From: Eggerthella timonensis
GTDB lineage: Bacteria; Actinomycetota; Coriobacteriia; Coriobacteriales; Eggerthellaceae
Assembly (NCBI RefSeq): GCF_900184265.1
Contig: NZ_FXXA01000002.1
Span: 824,734 to 888,733 of the forward strand
Reading direction: 5' to 3'
DNA length: 64,000 bases
Below are positions 17,213 through 25,330 of the stretch, one piece after another (within the stretch, counting starts at the first letter, position 1; every line of letters begins with the position of its first letter). The notes below the pieces were generated by a model. The model searched no databases, was not told the origin of the DNA, and saw nothing but the letters and a program-made list of their open reading frames with translations. The translations under genes were made by a program, and so were the position numbers.

Positions 17213-18379
17213 CTATCCTGCCTTCACGGCACCTTTGTCGCAGCGGTTGCCCCAGGAGTCGATGATCGTCCCGTCGCGGTAGACGCAGATGATCTCGCAG
17301 TGGTTCGCGCACTTCTGGCACTCCACCTCGCGGGTGGCGAACTCGAACGTGCGCAGCGCGTCGAAGTCGAACGCCTCGTCCTCGCCTCCCGCATCGCCCG
17401 CGCTCGCCGCGCGCGGCGCGGCCTCGGCCGCCAGCAGCGCCACGCCGAACGCGCCCATGAGGTGACCGTCCTCGTCGACCGTCACGTCCATCCCCAGCTC
17501 GTCGCGGAACGCCTGCACCACGCCGACGTTCTTGCTTACGCCGCCTTGGAACACCACGGGCGCGGCGATCTGCTTGCCCTTGCCCACGTTGTTGAGGTAG
17601 TTCGTGGCCACGGCGCGGCACAGTCCCGCGATGATGTCCTCGCGCGCGTAGCCCACCTGGATCTTGTGCACGAGGTCGCTTTCGGCGAACACGGTGCAGC
17701 GGGCCGCGATGTTCGCCGGCTTCTTCGAGGTCAGCGCGATGTCCCCGAACTCCTCCACCTCCACGCCCAACCGATGCGCTTGGCTCGACAGGAACGCGCC
17801 CGTGCCCGCGGCGCACAGCGTGTTCATGGCGTAGTCCACGGCGATGCCGTTCTCCACGCAGATGATCTTCGAGTCCTGTCCGCCGATCTCCAGGATGGTG
17901 CGCACGTCGGGATGGAGGAACGTCGTACCCACCGCGTGCGCCGTGATCTCGTTCTTCACCACGGTCGCGCCGCACATGGCGCCCACGAGCCGTCGTGCGC
18001 TGCCTGTCGTTCCCACGGCGCGCACGCTCACCGCGTCGCGATCCACCTGCGATCCCAGGTCGGCCACCACCCGGCGCGCGGCGTCGGCCGGGTTGCCCTC
18101 GGTCCACAGGTACGTTCGCGCGATGATGCGCCGATCGGCATCGATGATCACGCCCTTCGTGGAAATCGATCCGATGTCGATGCCTAGGTAGCATTCCGTT
18201 CGCCTTGACGGGACGAACGGCCCGCTCGACGCTGCGGCGCGCTCTGGCACCGAATCTTGCCGCTCCAAGCCCTCCTCGCGTGCAGAAGCACGCTTCGCAG
18301 GGCTTTCACGGCAATCTTCGGCACCAGAGCGCCCCTCGCTGACGTTTTCGGTCATGTGAGTCGCATTTGCTTCGGTCAT
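17213..18379 (-). CDS. 2-hydroxyacyl-CoA dehydratase activase-like ATPase (BcrAD/BadFG/HgdC family)
   Basis: 388 residues from the ATG at 18379, which overlaps the upstream stop (ATGA) and follows AAGGAG. The ASKHA fold begins at residue 61: YLGIDIGSISTKGVIID, then EIGGQDSKII. The two cysteines that hold the dimer-bridging 4Fe-4S cluster are in NTLCAAGTGAF and AARCTVFAESD. The C-terminal cysteine-rich stretch (CQKCANHCEIICVYRDG...WGNRCDKG) is typical of the large fused versions of these proteins. It would drive ATP-dependent electron transfer to the dehydratase-type partners upstream. Residues about 12-52 are encoded by a chromosomal repeat (18225-18344). Confidence 0.85.
   Translation of the reverse strand: MTEANATHMTENVSEGRSGAEDCRESPAKRASAREEGLERQDSVPERAAASSGPFVPSRRTECYLGIDIGSISTKGVIIDADRRIIARTYLWTEGNPADAARRVVADLGSQVDRDAVSVRAVGTTGSARRLVGAMCGATVVKNEITAHAVGTTFLHPDVRTILEIGGQDSKIICVENGIAVDYAMNTLCAAGTGAFLSSQAHRLGVEVEEFGDIALTSKKPANIAARCTVFAESDLVHKIQVGYAREDIIAGLCRAVATNYLNNVGKGKQIAAPVVFQGGVSKNVGVVQAFRDELGMDVTVDEDGHLMGAFGVALLAAEAAPRAASAGDAGGEDEAFDFDALRTFEFATREVECQKCANHCEIICVYRDGTIIDSWGNRCDKGAVKAG
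18225..18344. repeat. 120-bp GTAC-core palindromic repeat, copy 1 (inside a coding region)
   Basis: It begins CTCGACGCTGCGG and ends CCCCTCGCTGACG, like the copies at 59481 and 63838. The centre is GCGTGC-AGAA-GCACGC (18278-18293), flanked by an outer inverted repeat (CGCTCTGGCACCGAA against TTCGGCACCAGAGCG). It is read in frame as part of the activase N-terminus. Confidence 0.8.
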
Positions 18380-19602
18380 CGGGCCGTCTTCTCCTTCTTC
18401 ATGGCGATCATGTCGTAAAACGCCTCGAGGCGGGTGTCGAGGCCCGTGTCGCTCGTCTGCGAATCGTAGCTGAGGTACAGCACCGGAACGCCGGTGTCGC
18501 GGCTGATGCGCTGCAGCACCGGCATGCAATCCACCTCGGGCGTGCAGCCCGACGATTTCACGTGCACGATGCCGTCGAACCCCTCCTGCGCGTAGCGCAG
18601 CGCCGCCGCGATGGTCATGCTCGACGTGGGGCCCATGTCGTAGCGCACGTAGTCGGAAATGCTCGCGCGCAGGTTCTTCTCGTTGTAGCGGAGGTTGCGG
18701 TTCGTCATGGTGAGCGCGCGATGCAGCTCCACGCCCATGTCGAGGAACTTGCGCTCCAGATCCAGGTTGCTGGCGGGGTCGGCCGCCGTGAAGTACTCGC
18801 CCACGATGCCCACGCGCAGCGGGCGCGCGGGGCGCCGCAGCGGCAGCGCCCGCAGCGCATCGAGGCCGGCGCGCTGCGCTTCGGCGATATCGCGCTCGTT
18901 CGCGGCGCCGCGCATGTCGGCGAAGTACGTCTCCCGTGCGCGTTCGAACGACCCGCGCTCGGCCTCGAAGCCCGCGTTCGCCAGATAGAAGTCGTTCACC
19001 TCGTCCAGGTTTTCGATCATCTTGAACACGGCCAGCATGTTGCGCACGCCGTGCGGCACCGACAGGTCGGGATTCACCTTCTTCTTGCACACCGAGATGT
19101 ACTCGGTCAGCGGCTTGCCGGTGAGCATGGCGAAGTTCAGCATGTCGAACTCGTAGCCCATGTCGCGCAAGATGGACTGCTGCAGTTCGCCGTAGTAGCC
19201 CAGGCGGCAAGGCCCCGCGAACTGCACGAGCACGTCCGCGCCCAGCTCGAGCGCCTCGATGTAGTCGCCCAGGATGTGCTTGAACGGCGCGCATACCGTG
19301 TCGCTGGAATGGCGCGAACCCAGCTCGATGGTGCGCTTCGTCGGCTTCGGCAGCGTGACGAAATCGGCGTCCAGCACGTGTTCCACGAAGAACTTGAACG
19401 CGATGTCGTAGTAGCTGTAGCGGAAGAACGCCACGCGGGTGCGGGCGTGGCGGTCGCGCTTCGGCCGGCTTTTCTTCGGCAGGGCCGGCAGCAGTTTGAA
19501 CGGTCCGCGCTCGGTGCCCACTACCACGCGGACGCCGCGCGCCTCCTCTTCGCTGTCGGTGTGCAGCGGGTTGACCACGTCGCGTTTCGTGTCACGCGCC
19601 AA
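18376..19602 (-). CDS. 2-hydroxyacyl-CoA dehydratase-like subunit (DUF2229-type), small module
   Basis: 408 residues. Features include RVAFFRYSYYDIAFKFFVEHVLDADFVTLPKPTKRTIELGSRHSSDTVCAPFKHILGDYIEALELGADVL, a cysteine-containing region typical of this family. QFAGPCRLGYYGELQQSIL and SSGCTPEVDCMPVLQRISRDTGVPVLYLSYDSQTSDTGLDTRLEAFYDMI follow. The cysteines probably bind a 4Fe-4S cluster. In other anaerobes this module is fused to the activase in one very large protein; here it is separate. It overlaps the upstream gene by 11 bp and the downstream one by 4 bp. The physiological substrate is unknown. Confidence 0.8.
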   Translation of the reverse strand: MARDTKRDVVNPLHTDSEEEARGVRVVVGTERGPFKLLPALPKKSRPKRDRHARTRVAFFRYSYYDIAFKFFVEHVLDADFVTLPKPTKRTIELGSRHSSDTVCAPFKHILGDYIEALELGADVLVQFAGPCRLGYYGELQQSILRDMGYEFDMLNFAMLTGKPLTEYISVCKKKVNPDLSVPHGVRNMLAVFKMIENLDEVNDFYLANAGFEAERGSFERARETYFADMRGAANERDIAEAQRAGLDALRALPLRRPARPLRVGIVGEYFTAADPASNLDLERKFLDMGVELHRALTMTNRNLRYNEKNLRASISDYVRYDMGPTSSMTIAAALRYAQEGFDGIVHVKSSGCTPEVDCMPVLQRISRDTGVPVLYLSYDSQTSDTGLDTRLEAFYDMIAMKKEKTAR

Positions 19603-20617
19603 CGTAGCCCCCTTTCTTCTGGTAGCGCAGGATGTCGACGAAACTCTCCACGCGCGTCTCGAGCCCGGCGGTGCCGCTCTGCGCGTCGATGGTGAGGTTG
19701 AGCACGGGACGGCCCTGGATGCAACGCACGATGGCGTCGTCGGTCATGGAATCGGGCCCGCACGGGAAGGCGCTGACCAGCACGATGCCGTCCACCCGGT
19801 CGTGCAGCTGCGTGATGGCGCCCACCAGCTCGCGGCTCACGATCCACGGGAGCGTGTCGGAGAACTCGAAGCTGGCCTTGAGCGCGCGCTCGCGGTCGGC
19901 TTCGTCGGCGAACAGCACCACGGTATTCATGCGCTCGAGCATGTCCACCAGCGCGCCGCCCATGAATGCGTCATGCGCGATGTAAGGATGCGCCGCCAGC
20001 AGGATGCCCAGGGGCGCGTCCTCAGGGCGCCGGGCCGCCGCCCGCGAGGCATCCAGTTGCGCCAGCGCGCGGGTCTGCCCCAGCAGCGCAGAGCGTTCGG
20101 CCTGCTCCTGCGCGCGCGAGGCCGCCTTCCAGGCGCGCTTCGTCTCGCGCGGCCCGGCGAGGCGTTCGGCCGCGGCCAGCTCGATGAGGGCCTCCTTCAT
20201 GCCTTTGCGCTCCTCAACTTCGTTGACCAGGCACGACAGCAGCTCGATGCGCTCGTCGCAGAACGTGTTGGACACGAGGTCGGGCAGCGCTTGGAACTTC
20301 GTGCAGAATCCGCGCCGGCGCCCCACGTTGGCGATGCTCGGCACGAACACCGCATCGCAGCGGCCGTCTTCCACGAGCGACGCCACGTGGCCGAGGTAGA
20401 TTTTCGAGGCCAGGCAGCATTCGTCGTTCGACAGCGCGTCGCCGCGCGCCACGGTGCCGCGGTCGGTGGGCTCGCTGACCACCACATTGCATCCCAGCTC
20501 CTCGAAGAACGCCGTCCACAGCGCGCCGTAGCGGTAGTGCAGCAGCGCGCGCGGCATGCCGATACGACGCGGCGCGTCGTCGACTGCGCTGCGGATGGGA
20601 AAACCGGGGGATGCCAT
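19592..20617 (-). CDS. 2-hydroxyacyl-CoA dehydratase-like protein, first gene of operon
   Basis: 341 residues from the ATG at 20617 behind GAAGAGGAG. The start begins MASPGF, then RRIGMPRALLHYRYGALWTAFFEELGCNVVVSEPTDRGTVARGDALSNDECCLASKIYLGHVASL. The CC pair and FCTKFQALPDLVSNTFC are typical of the family's cluster-binding face. The C-terminus (VSAFPCGPDSMTDDAIVRCIQGRPVLNLTIDAQSGTAGLETRVESFVDILRY) parallels the end of the next gene, suggesting the two are homologous halves of one heterodimer. It is transcribed divergently from the LysR gene at 20869. Confidence 0.8.
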   Translation of the reverse strand: MASPGFPIRSAVDDAPRRIGMPRALLHYRYGALWTAFFEELGCNVVVSEPTDRGTVARGDALSNDECCLASKIYLGHVASLVEDGRCDAVFVPSIANVGRRRGFCTKFQALPDLVSNTFCDERIELLSCLVNEVEERKGMKEALIELAAAERLAGPRETKRAWKAASRAQEQAERSALLGQTRALAQLDASRAAARRPEDAPLGILLAAHPYIAHDAFMGGALVDMLERMNTVVLFADEADRERALKASFEFSDTLPWIVSRELVGAITQLHDRVDGIVLVSAFPCGPDSMTDDAIVRCIQGRPVLNLTIDAQSGTAGLETRVESFVDILRYQKKGGYVGA

Positions 20618-20764
20618 GCCATGCTCCTCTTCGCGTGCGATTGATGCCCTATGAAGCTTACACCAATCAGCGCGTTGTGCGGCAAGGTGCTTGCAAGCGA
20701 CACGCATATTCCGAGCATGCAAACGCAGGTGCAGCGCGAAGGGGTTCTCGCCCGTCAAACGGTT

Positions 20765-20783
20765 GTTCAAAAGATAGTTGAAC
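20765..20783. promoter_or_regulatory. Candidate LysR operator between divergent genes
   Basis: GTTCAA-N7-TTGAAC is a perfect dyad 86 bp before the LysR start and about 150 bp before the dehydratase operon start. Size and placement suit a LysR-type binding site. This is inferred from symmetry and context only. Confidence 0.5.
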
Positions 20784-20868
20784 GGAACGCGTCTCGGATG
20801 TAATAGCGGATGGGCGCGGTAGAATTTCCGAAACGATACGTGCTCCATAGGCCCCGAGGTAGACTTTT

Positions 20869-21813
20869 TTGAATATCAAACAGATAAGATATTTCGTTGC
20901 TGTATTCCAGGATGGCAGCCTGTCGGCAGCCGCCAAGAAGCAGTACGTGACCGTGCAAGCGGTTTCAAAAGCTATCGCGGACCTTGAGCGGGAATTGAAG
21001 AACGAGTTGTTCGTGCGCGAAAGCCGCGGCGTGCACCCCACGCTCTTCGGCAAGGCCTTCTACGCCAAAGCCGAACCCGTGCTGCGCGACTTCGACGAGC
21101 TGGAGGCGTTCGCCCACAACCGGCGCGCGGAGGGCATCTCGTCTTTGAGGCTGGGCCTCTGCACGCCGCCGTTCTACGGCCACGAGCAGGCGCGCGCCAA
21201 CATTGCAGCCTTCATCGGCAAGAACATGAACATCGACGCATCCGTAAGCTTGGAGACCGGCGCGCGCGGCGTGAACGCGCTGTATGCGAGAAGCCTCGAA
21301 GCGCTTATCGTGATAGGCGCGTTCAACCATCCCGAACTCGACTGCATGACCATCGGCAAGATCATGCCCGGCGTGGTGATGGCGCGCACCCATCCGCTTG
21401 CGCAGCGCAAGACGGTGACGCTGGCCGATATCCGCCCCTATCCGGTTTCGGTCTCGGAACAGTTCGACACGTTCAACGAATCCATCGTGTCGGTGTATCG
21501 CGCGCGCGGCGTTGACATCCGCTTCTGCCCCACGACGCCGGAGCGTTACGATGCGTTCATCACGAAGGAGAACGGCCTGTCGTTCGCGGTAGGCATTCCG
21601 GCGCTCGGCCAGCTGCACCCTGGAACCGAAATCAAGCTCATCGCGGCGGAAGATGCCGTCGCCATCCCCATTTGCCTGGTCAGCCTCAAGAGCGACAAGG
21701 CTCCGGCCTATCTGGCGCTCGAGCGCTGGCTCGTCAACGAGCGCATGCTCATGGGTACCGATCCCGTGAAGCGCTTCGTGACAGCCGCTGCGGCGACGCG
21801 TGTGAAGAAGTAG
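20869..21813 (+). CDS. LysR-family transcriptional regulator
   Basis: 314 residues from a TTG start at 20869 with GAGGT upstream. The N-terminal HTH is clear (IRYFVAVFQDGSLSAAAKKQYVTVQAVSKAIADLERELKNELFVRESRGVHPTLFG). The effector-binding domain follows (LRLGLCTPPFYGHEQARANIAAFI...TKENGLSFAVGIPALGQL). It is divergent from the 2-hydroxyacyl-CoA dehydratase-like operon, with a dyad in the shared gap. It probably controls that operon in response to its substrate (inference). The TTG start may keep its own level low. Confidence 0.88.
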   Translation: MNIKQIRYFVAVFQDGSLSAAAKKQYVTVQAVSKAIADLERELKNELFVRESRGVHPTLFGKAFYAKAEPVLRDFDELEAFAHNRRAEGISSLRLGLCTPPFYGHEQARANIAAFIGKNMNIDASVSLETGARGVNALYARSLEALIVIGAFNHPELDCMTIGKIMPGVVMARTHPLAQRKTVTLADIRPYPVSVSEQFDTFNESIVSVYRARGVDIRFCPTTPERYDAFITKENGLSFAVGIPALGQLHPGTEIKLIAAEDAVAIPICLVSLKSDKAPAYLALERWLVNERMLMGTDPVKRFVTAAAATRVKK

Positions 21814-21822
21814 GGAAGCAGA

Positions 21823-21906
21823 GGCGGGGGAGACAGAGGGACGGGGTAATTGTCTCATTTTGCTCGCAAAATGAGACAATTACCCCGTCCCTCTGTCTCC
21901 CCCGCC
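21823..21906. repeat. Perfect 41-bp palindrome (GAGACA/GGGACGGGG family)
   Basis: 21823-21863 and 21866-21906 are exact reverse complements with only TC between them. The sequence includes GAGACAGAGGGACGGGG and TAATTGTCTCATTTTGC. It lies between convergent genes, ahead of a second hairpin. A shortened relative occurs at 51551-51579. Confidence 0.92.
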
Positions 21907-21911
21907 AAACG

Positions 21912-21950
21912 CGAAGAGGCCCCGAACCTCACCTGGTCGGGGCCTCTTCG
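21912..21950. terminator. Bidirectional terminator between LysR and aquaporin genes
   Basis: CGAAGAGGCCCCGA (21912-21925) pairs perfectly with TCGGGGCCTCTTCG (21937-21950), 11-nt loop, followed by AATT. It suits the aquaporin gene reading from the right. Confidence 0.75.
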
Positions 21951-21969
21951 AATTATGCGCGCGAAGCGG

Positions 21970-22680
21970 TTAGGCCGTTTTCTTGTTCTTGAACGCGATC
22001 CAGATGCCGGCAGCGCAGGCGGCGCCCACGAGCGGGGCCACGATGAACACCCACACCTGGGACAGCGCGGTCATGTCGCCGTTCACGGCCATCATGAGGG
22101 CCGGGCCGAAGCTGCGTGCGGGGTTCACGGACGTGCCCGTCAGCGGGATGCCCATGATGTGCACGAAGGCCAGCGTGAGGCCGATGATGATGCCGGCGAA
22201 CGGGGCCGTCTTCTCGTCGGCGGTGGAACCCAGCACCGACAGCACGAAGATGCAGGTGAGGATGATCTCGACGATCACCGCCCCGATCATGGACAGGCCC
22301 ACTGCGGAGGCAGCTTCGTAGCCGTCGCAGCCGAGGCCGGTTGCCAGCACGCCGCCGAGGTCGCACATGCCGATGATGAGCGCCAGCACCGCAGCGGCGA
22401 TGATGCCGCCGACGAACTGGGCGACCCAGTAGCCGACAAGGTCCTTGGCCGACAGGCGCTTGTCGAGGAACAGGCCGAACGAGACGGCCGGGTTGATGTG
22501 GCAGCCCGACACGTTGCCGATGACGAACGCCATCGCTACGATGGACAGACCGAACGCCATCGCGATGCCCAGCGTGCCCAACGTGGCGCCGGCGACGGCG
22601 GCGCTGCCGCAGCCGAACAGCGTGAGGACGAACGTGCCGAAGCATTCTGCGGCGTACTTCTTCATAGGTGAAACTTCCAT
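21970..22680 (-). CDS. Aquaporin (MIP family, AqpZ-like)
   Basis: 236 residues, six helices with the two half-helix NPA boxes intact: HINPAVSFGLFL and SVNPARSFGPAL. The start is the ATG at 22680 after AGGAGG; a second ATG is five codons inside. The residues after the second NPA (ARS) match water-selective AqpZ more than glycerol facilitators, whose loop has an aspartate (NPARD). Inner-membrane water or small-solute channel. It stands alone, with a terminator downstream. Confidence 0.92.
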   Translation of the reverse strand: MEVSPMKKYAAECFGTFVLTLFGCGSAAVAGATLGTLGIAMAFGLSIVAMAFVIGNVSGCHINPAVSFGLFLDKRLSAKDLVGYWVAQFVGGIIAAAVLALIIGMCDLGGVLATGLGCDGYEAASAVGLSMIGAVIVEIILTCIFVLSVLGSTADEKTAPFAGIIIGLTLAFVHIMGIPLTGTSVNPARSFGPALMMAVNGDMTALSQVWVFIVAPLVGAACAAGIWIAFKNKKTA

Positions 22681-22774
22681 ATACCCTCCTGGTGGCGTAT
22701 CCCCATCCGAACGCGATGCCCTTCCCGTGGCGTCGCATTCGGCTTCTCGTCATGCGTAGAAACGCGGATCGGCG

Positions 22775-22924
22775 CTATTTCGCCGCGCCGATTCGACAGA
22801 TGGTGCTGCCGCACACGGGGCATGTGCCCTTCGTGATGGGCTTGCCGTTCTTCGTGGTGCTCTCCGCGGGATTCTTCATTTCCTTCTTCTCTTTGCACTT
22901 CATGCAGTACGCTTCAATGGCCAT
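22775..22924 (-). CDS. 49-residue zinc-ribbon protein (DUF5679-like)
   Basis: ATG at 22924 behind AGAAAGGAG, stop at 22775. It begins MAIEAYCMKCKEKKEMKNP and continues to GTCPVCGSTICRIGAAK. Two cysteine pairs (CMKC and CPVC) plus a further Cys form a compact zinc ribbon. Very small proteins of this type are widespread in Actinobacteria and Chloroflexi without an assigned function. The opposite-strand frame here is only its shadow. Confidence comes from the good ribosome site and the clean CXXC pair. Confidence 0.8.
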   Translation of the reverse strand: MAIEAYCMKCKEKKEMKNPAESTTKNGKPITKGTCPVCGSTICRIGAAK

Positions 22925-23039
22925 GATGGCGCTCCTTTCTAGCCGCGACGGACCGCAGCGCTACCATAGTCTGCTGAGAGAAAGCCCAAGTCAATCCCCT
23001 TAAATATTAAGTTGAAGGCTCGACGCGGAGAGTGAAAAG

Positions 23040-23270
23040 GGGTATATCGCACCCCTGTGCGTCGCAGCGCGAAGGGGTGCGAGCGAGGCTACGTGGCGCG
23101 GGAGGCACGTACAGGATCGCGAGGCTGCGCGGGCAAGGGGGCGTGCGTAGCCTCGCGGCTCGCGAGGCCTCTCGGTCGCAGGGGGCGTGCGTAGCCTCGC
23201 GAACCCGCGAGGCATCTCGAGCGCAGGATGCGTGCGAGGATCGCGGGCTCGCGAGGCTTCGAGAGCGCGG
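23040..23270. repeat. Tandem palindromic repeats, about 44 bp per unit
   Basis: Three clear units start near 23138, 23181 and 23226, and a more diverged one precedes them. Each contains a hairpin of the form GCCTCGCG-nnn-CGCGAGGC after GGGCGTGCGTA. It lies at the 3' end of the minus-strand flavin reductase gene and may serve as its terminator. Confidence 0.7.
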
Positions 23271-23273
23271 TTC

Positions 23274-24650
23274 CTACCGCTCCAAATGCTCCGGCAGGAA
23301 CAGGTTGTTGAACGCCTCGGTCATGGAAGGATGCGAGAACACGGCGCTTTGCAGCACGGATGCGGGGATGCGCGCGTCCATGACCAGCTTCACGGTGTTC
23401 ACCAGCTCCTGGGCGTCTTCGCAGAACAGGTCCATGCCCAGCACCACGTTGGAGTTCGCGTCCACCACGGCCTTCATGAGGCCCACCGGGTCGCGCAGGA
23501 TGTGCGCCTGCGAGATGCCCTCAGCCGGCAGGGAGTACACGTTCACGGCGTAACCGGCTTCGCGCGCGTCCTCGGCGGTCATGCCCACGCGCGCGAACGG
23601 CGGGTGCACGAACGTGCAGTAGGGGACGGCGCCGCGGTTTCTCGTCGTGCGCGATCCGTCGCCCAGCAGGTCGGACGCGACGATGCGGAAATCGTCGTAG
23701 GCGATGTAGGTGAACTGCATGCCGCCCGCCACGTCGCCCATGGCCCAGATGTTGTCGGCCGTGGTGCGCAGATGCTCGTCAACCTTGATGCCGCCGCGAT
23801 CGGTGAGCTCGACGCCGGCAGCCTCCAGGTTGAGGCCGGTCGTGTTCGGCGTGCGACCGATGGCGACGAGCGCGGCATGCGCGGGGTAGCGCTTCTCCTC
23901 TCCGTTCACCTGGGCGAACACGAGCATCTGGTCATGCTCGTCGTCGATGCGGGTCACGTCGGCGTTGTACACGATGGTGACGCCGCGGTCCTCGAGGCTT
24001 TTCCGCACGGCTTCGGCCGTTTCCGGGTCTTCGTGCGCGAGGATGGCGTCTCCGTCTTGCAGGATGGTCACCTGCGCGCCGAAGTCGGTGTAGAACGAGG
24101 CGAACTCGAGGCCGACGTAGCCGCCGCCGATGATGACGAGTTGGCGCGGAAGCTCGCGCAGGTCGATGAGCGAACTGCTGACGAACACGCGCGGGCTGTC
24201 CACGCCGGGAATGGAGGGCAGCTTCGGCAGCGAGCCGGTGTCGATGAAGATGCGCTTCGCCTCGATGTCGCGCGTGCCGCTTGCCGTGGAAACGCGCAGG
24301 TGGGAGGCGTCTGCAAACGATGCTCGGCCATCGATGACGCTGACGTTCGACCGATCGGCCAGCGCGTGGTAGTTGCGCATCCGCGAGGCGGTGCGCAGCT
24401 CGTTCATGACGTCGATCGCCGCGGTGTAGCGCTCTTCGCGCTCGGTGATGGGGCCGCCGATGGCAGCCGAGAGCCGCGCCGACTCGACGAGGGACTTCGT
24501 GGGGATGCACGCGTTGTTCACGCAGGCGCCGCCGTACATGGTGTCGGACTGTTCCACGACCGCGATGTTCTGACCTGCGTCGGCAAGCGCGCCGCCCAGG
24601 GCGCGGCCCGCCGTTCCGAACCCGATGATCGCTGCGTCGAACTGTTCCAT
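23274..24650 (-). CDS. FAD-dependent pyridine nucleotide-disulfide oxidoreductase, copy 1
   Basis: 458 residues from the ATG at 24650 after AAAGGAC. FAD-binding AAIIGFGTAGRALGGALADAG is followed by the redox-active disulfide in GGACVNNACIPTKSLV. The NAD-binding fold has VIIGGGYVGLEFASFYTDFGAQVT, and FAD contacts include NIWAMGDVAGG. The C-terminal dimer interface has no canonical HXXXXE pair; it reads SQAHILRDPVGLMKAVVDANSNVVLGMDLF. This is the class of dihydrolipoamide dehydrogenase and mercuric reductase, close to the YkgC/RclA type. It shares layout and motifs with the gene at 30363. Confidence 0.88.
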   Translation of the reverse strand: MEQFDAAIIGFGTAGRALGGALADAGQNIAVVEQSDTMYGGACVNNACIPTKSLVESARLSAAIGGPITEREERYTAAIDVMNELRTASRMRNYHALADRSNVSVIDGRASFADASHLRVSTASGTRDIEAKRIFIDTGSLPKLPSIPGVDSPRVFVSSSLIDLRELPRQLVIIGGGYVGLEFASFYTDFGAQVTILQDGDAILAHEDPETAEAVRKSLEDRGVTIVYNADVTRIDDEHDQMLVFAQVNGEEKRYPAHAALVAIGRTPNTTGLNLEAAGVELTDRGGIKVDEHLRTTADNIWAMGDVAGGMQFTYIAYDDFRIVASDLLGDGSRTTRNRGAVPYCTFVHPPFARVGMTAEDAREAGYAVNVYSLPAEGISQAHILRDPVGLMKAVVDANSNVVLGMDLFCEDAQELVNTVKLVMDARIPASVLQSAVFSHPSMTEAFNNLFLPEHLER

Positions 24651-24668
24651 GAGCCGTCCTTTCGTCGA

Positions 24669-24701
24669 TGTCCCCAAAGGGGACAGGCCCCTTTGGGGAC
24701 A
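24669..24701. repeat. 33-bp TGTCCC palindromic element 1
   Basis: TGTCCCCAAAGG-GGACAGGCC-CCTTTGGGGACA, perfect 12-bp arms. It lies just upstream of the flavin reductase start. Confidence 0.9.
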
Positions 24702-24893
24702 TTTTGGTGCGCTGCCGAAGACATCCATCCTAGGGCACGCCGCCGCCCGCTGGGCGACGGGCCGCGATCCGCGCGAAAGCGGTCACGAAAGCGTTTGCAA
24801 GTTGTTTCCCCGCTCGCGCGGAAAGCCCTATACTGGAGGTAGGACGTTTTCAGGCGGCGCACCGCGCTCGCCGCGACCGAGAGGAGGCCCACC

Positions 24894-25325
24894 ATGGCCG
24901 TTAACAAGTTGCTCGTGGCGTTCGACGAATCCGAGGGCGCCGACCGCGCGCTCCACATGGCCGCCAGCCTGGCTGCGGTGAATCCCGAAGCGCACGTAGA
25001 CATCGTGTACGTGGTGCCCATCCCGCTGCTCGACGAGACGCAGATGGCGAACTTCAAGGACATACTCGACATGATGATCTCCGACGGCGAGGACCTGCTT
25101 GCCGAGGCGGAGCAGAAGATGGGCGAGGACGTTGCCGCGCGCACCGATTCGCTGCTGCTGACCGGCACGAACCCCGCCACCGAGATCGTCAAGCTGATCG
25201 ACCAGCGCGACTACGACCTGCTCGTCGTGGGCAACCGCGGCCTGAGCGGCCTCAAGGAGTACATGGGCAGCGTCAGCCACAAGCTGCTGCACGCATCTCC
25301 CATCCCTGTGCTCATCGCGAAGTAA
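24894..25325 (+). CDS. Universal stress protein (UspA family, ATP-binding type)
   Basis: 143 residues, the standard single-domain length. It begins NKLLVAFDESEGADRALHMAASLA. The ATP-binding signature G-2x-G-9x-G-[ST] is seen in VGNRGLSGLKEYMGSVSHKLLHAS, so this is the nucleotide-binding type. Cytoplasmic dimer. The start at ATG 24894 follows AGAGGAGG. It is monocistronic, with a repeat array and a bidirectional terminator downstream. Confidence 0.93.
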   Translation: MAVNKLLVAFDESEGADRALHMAASLAAVNPEAHVDIVYVVPIPLLDETQMANFKDILDMMISDGEDLLAEAEQKMGEDVAARTDSLLLTGTNPATEIVKLIDQRDYDLLVVGNRGLSGLKEYMGSVSHKLLHASPIPVLIAK

Positions 25326-25330
25326 ACATT

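Noticed and set aside
22668-23003. 111-codon plus-strand hydrophobic ORF
   Set aside because: It is the complement of the zinc-ribbon gene and the aquaporin promoter, with no ribosome site.
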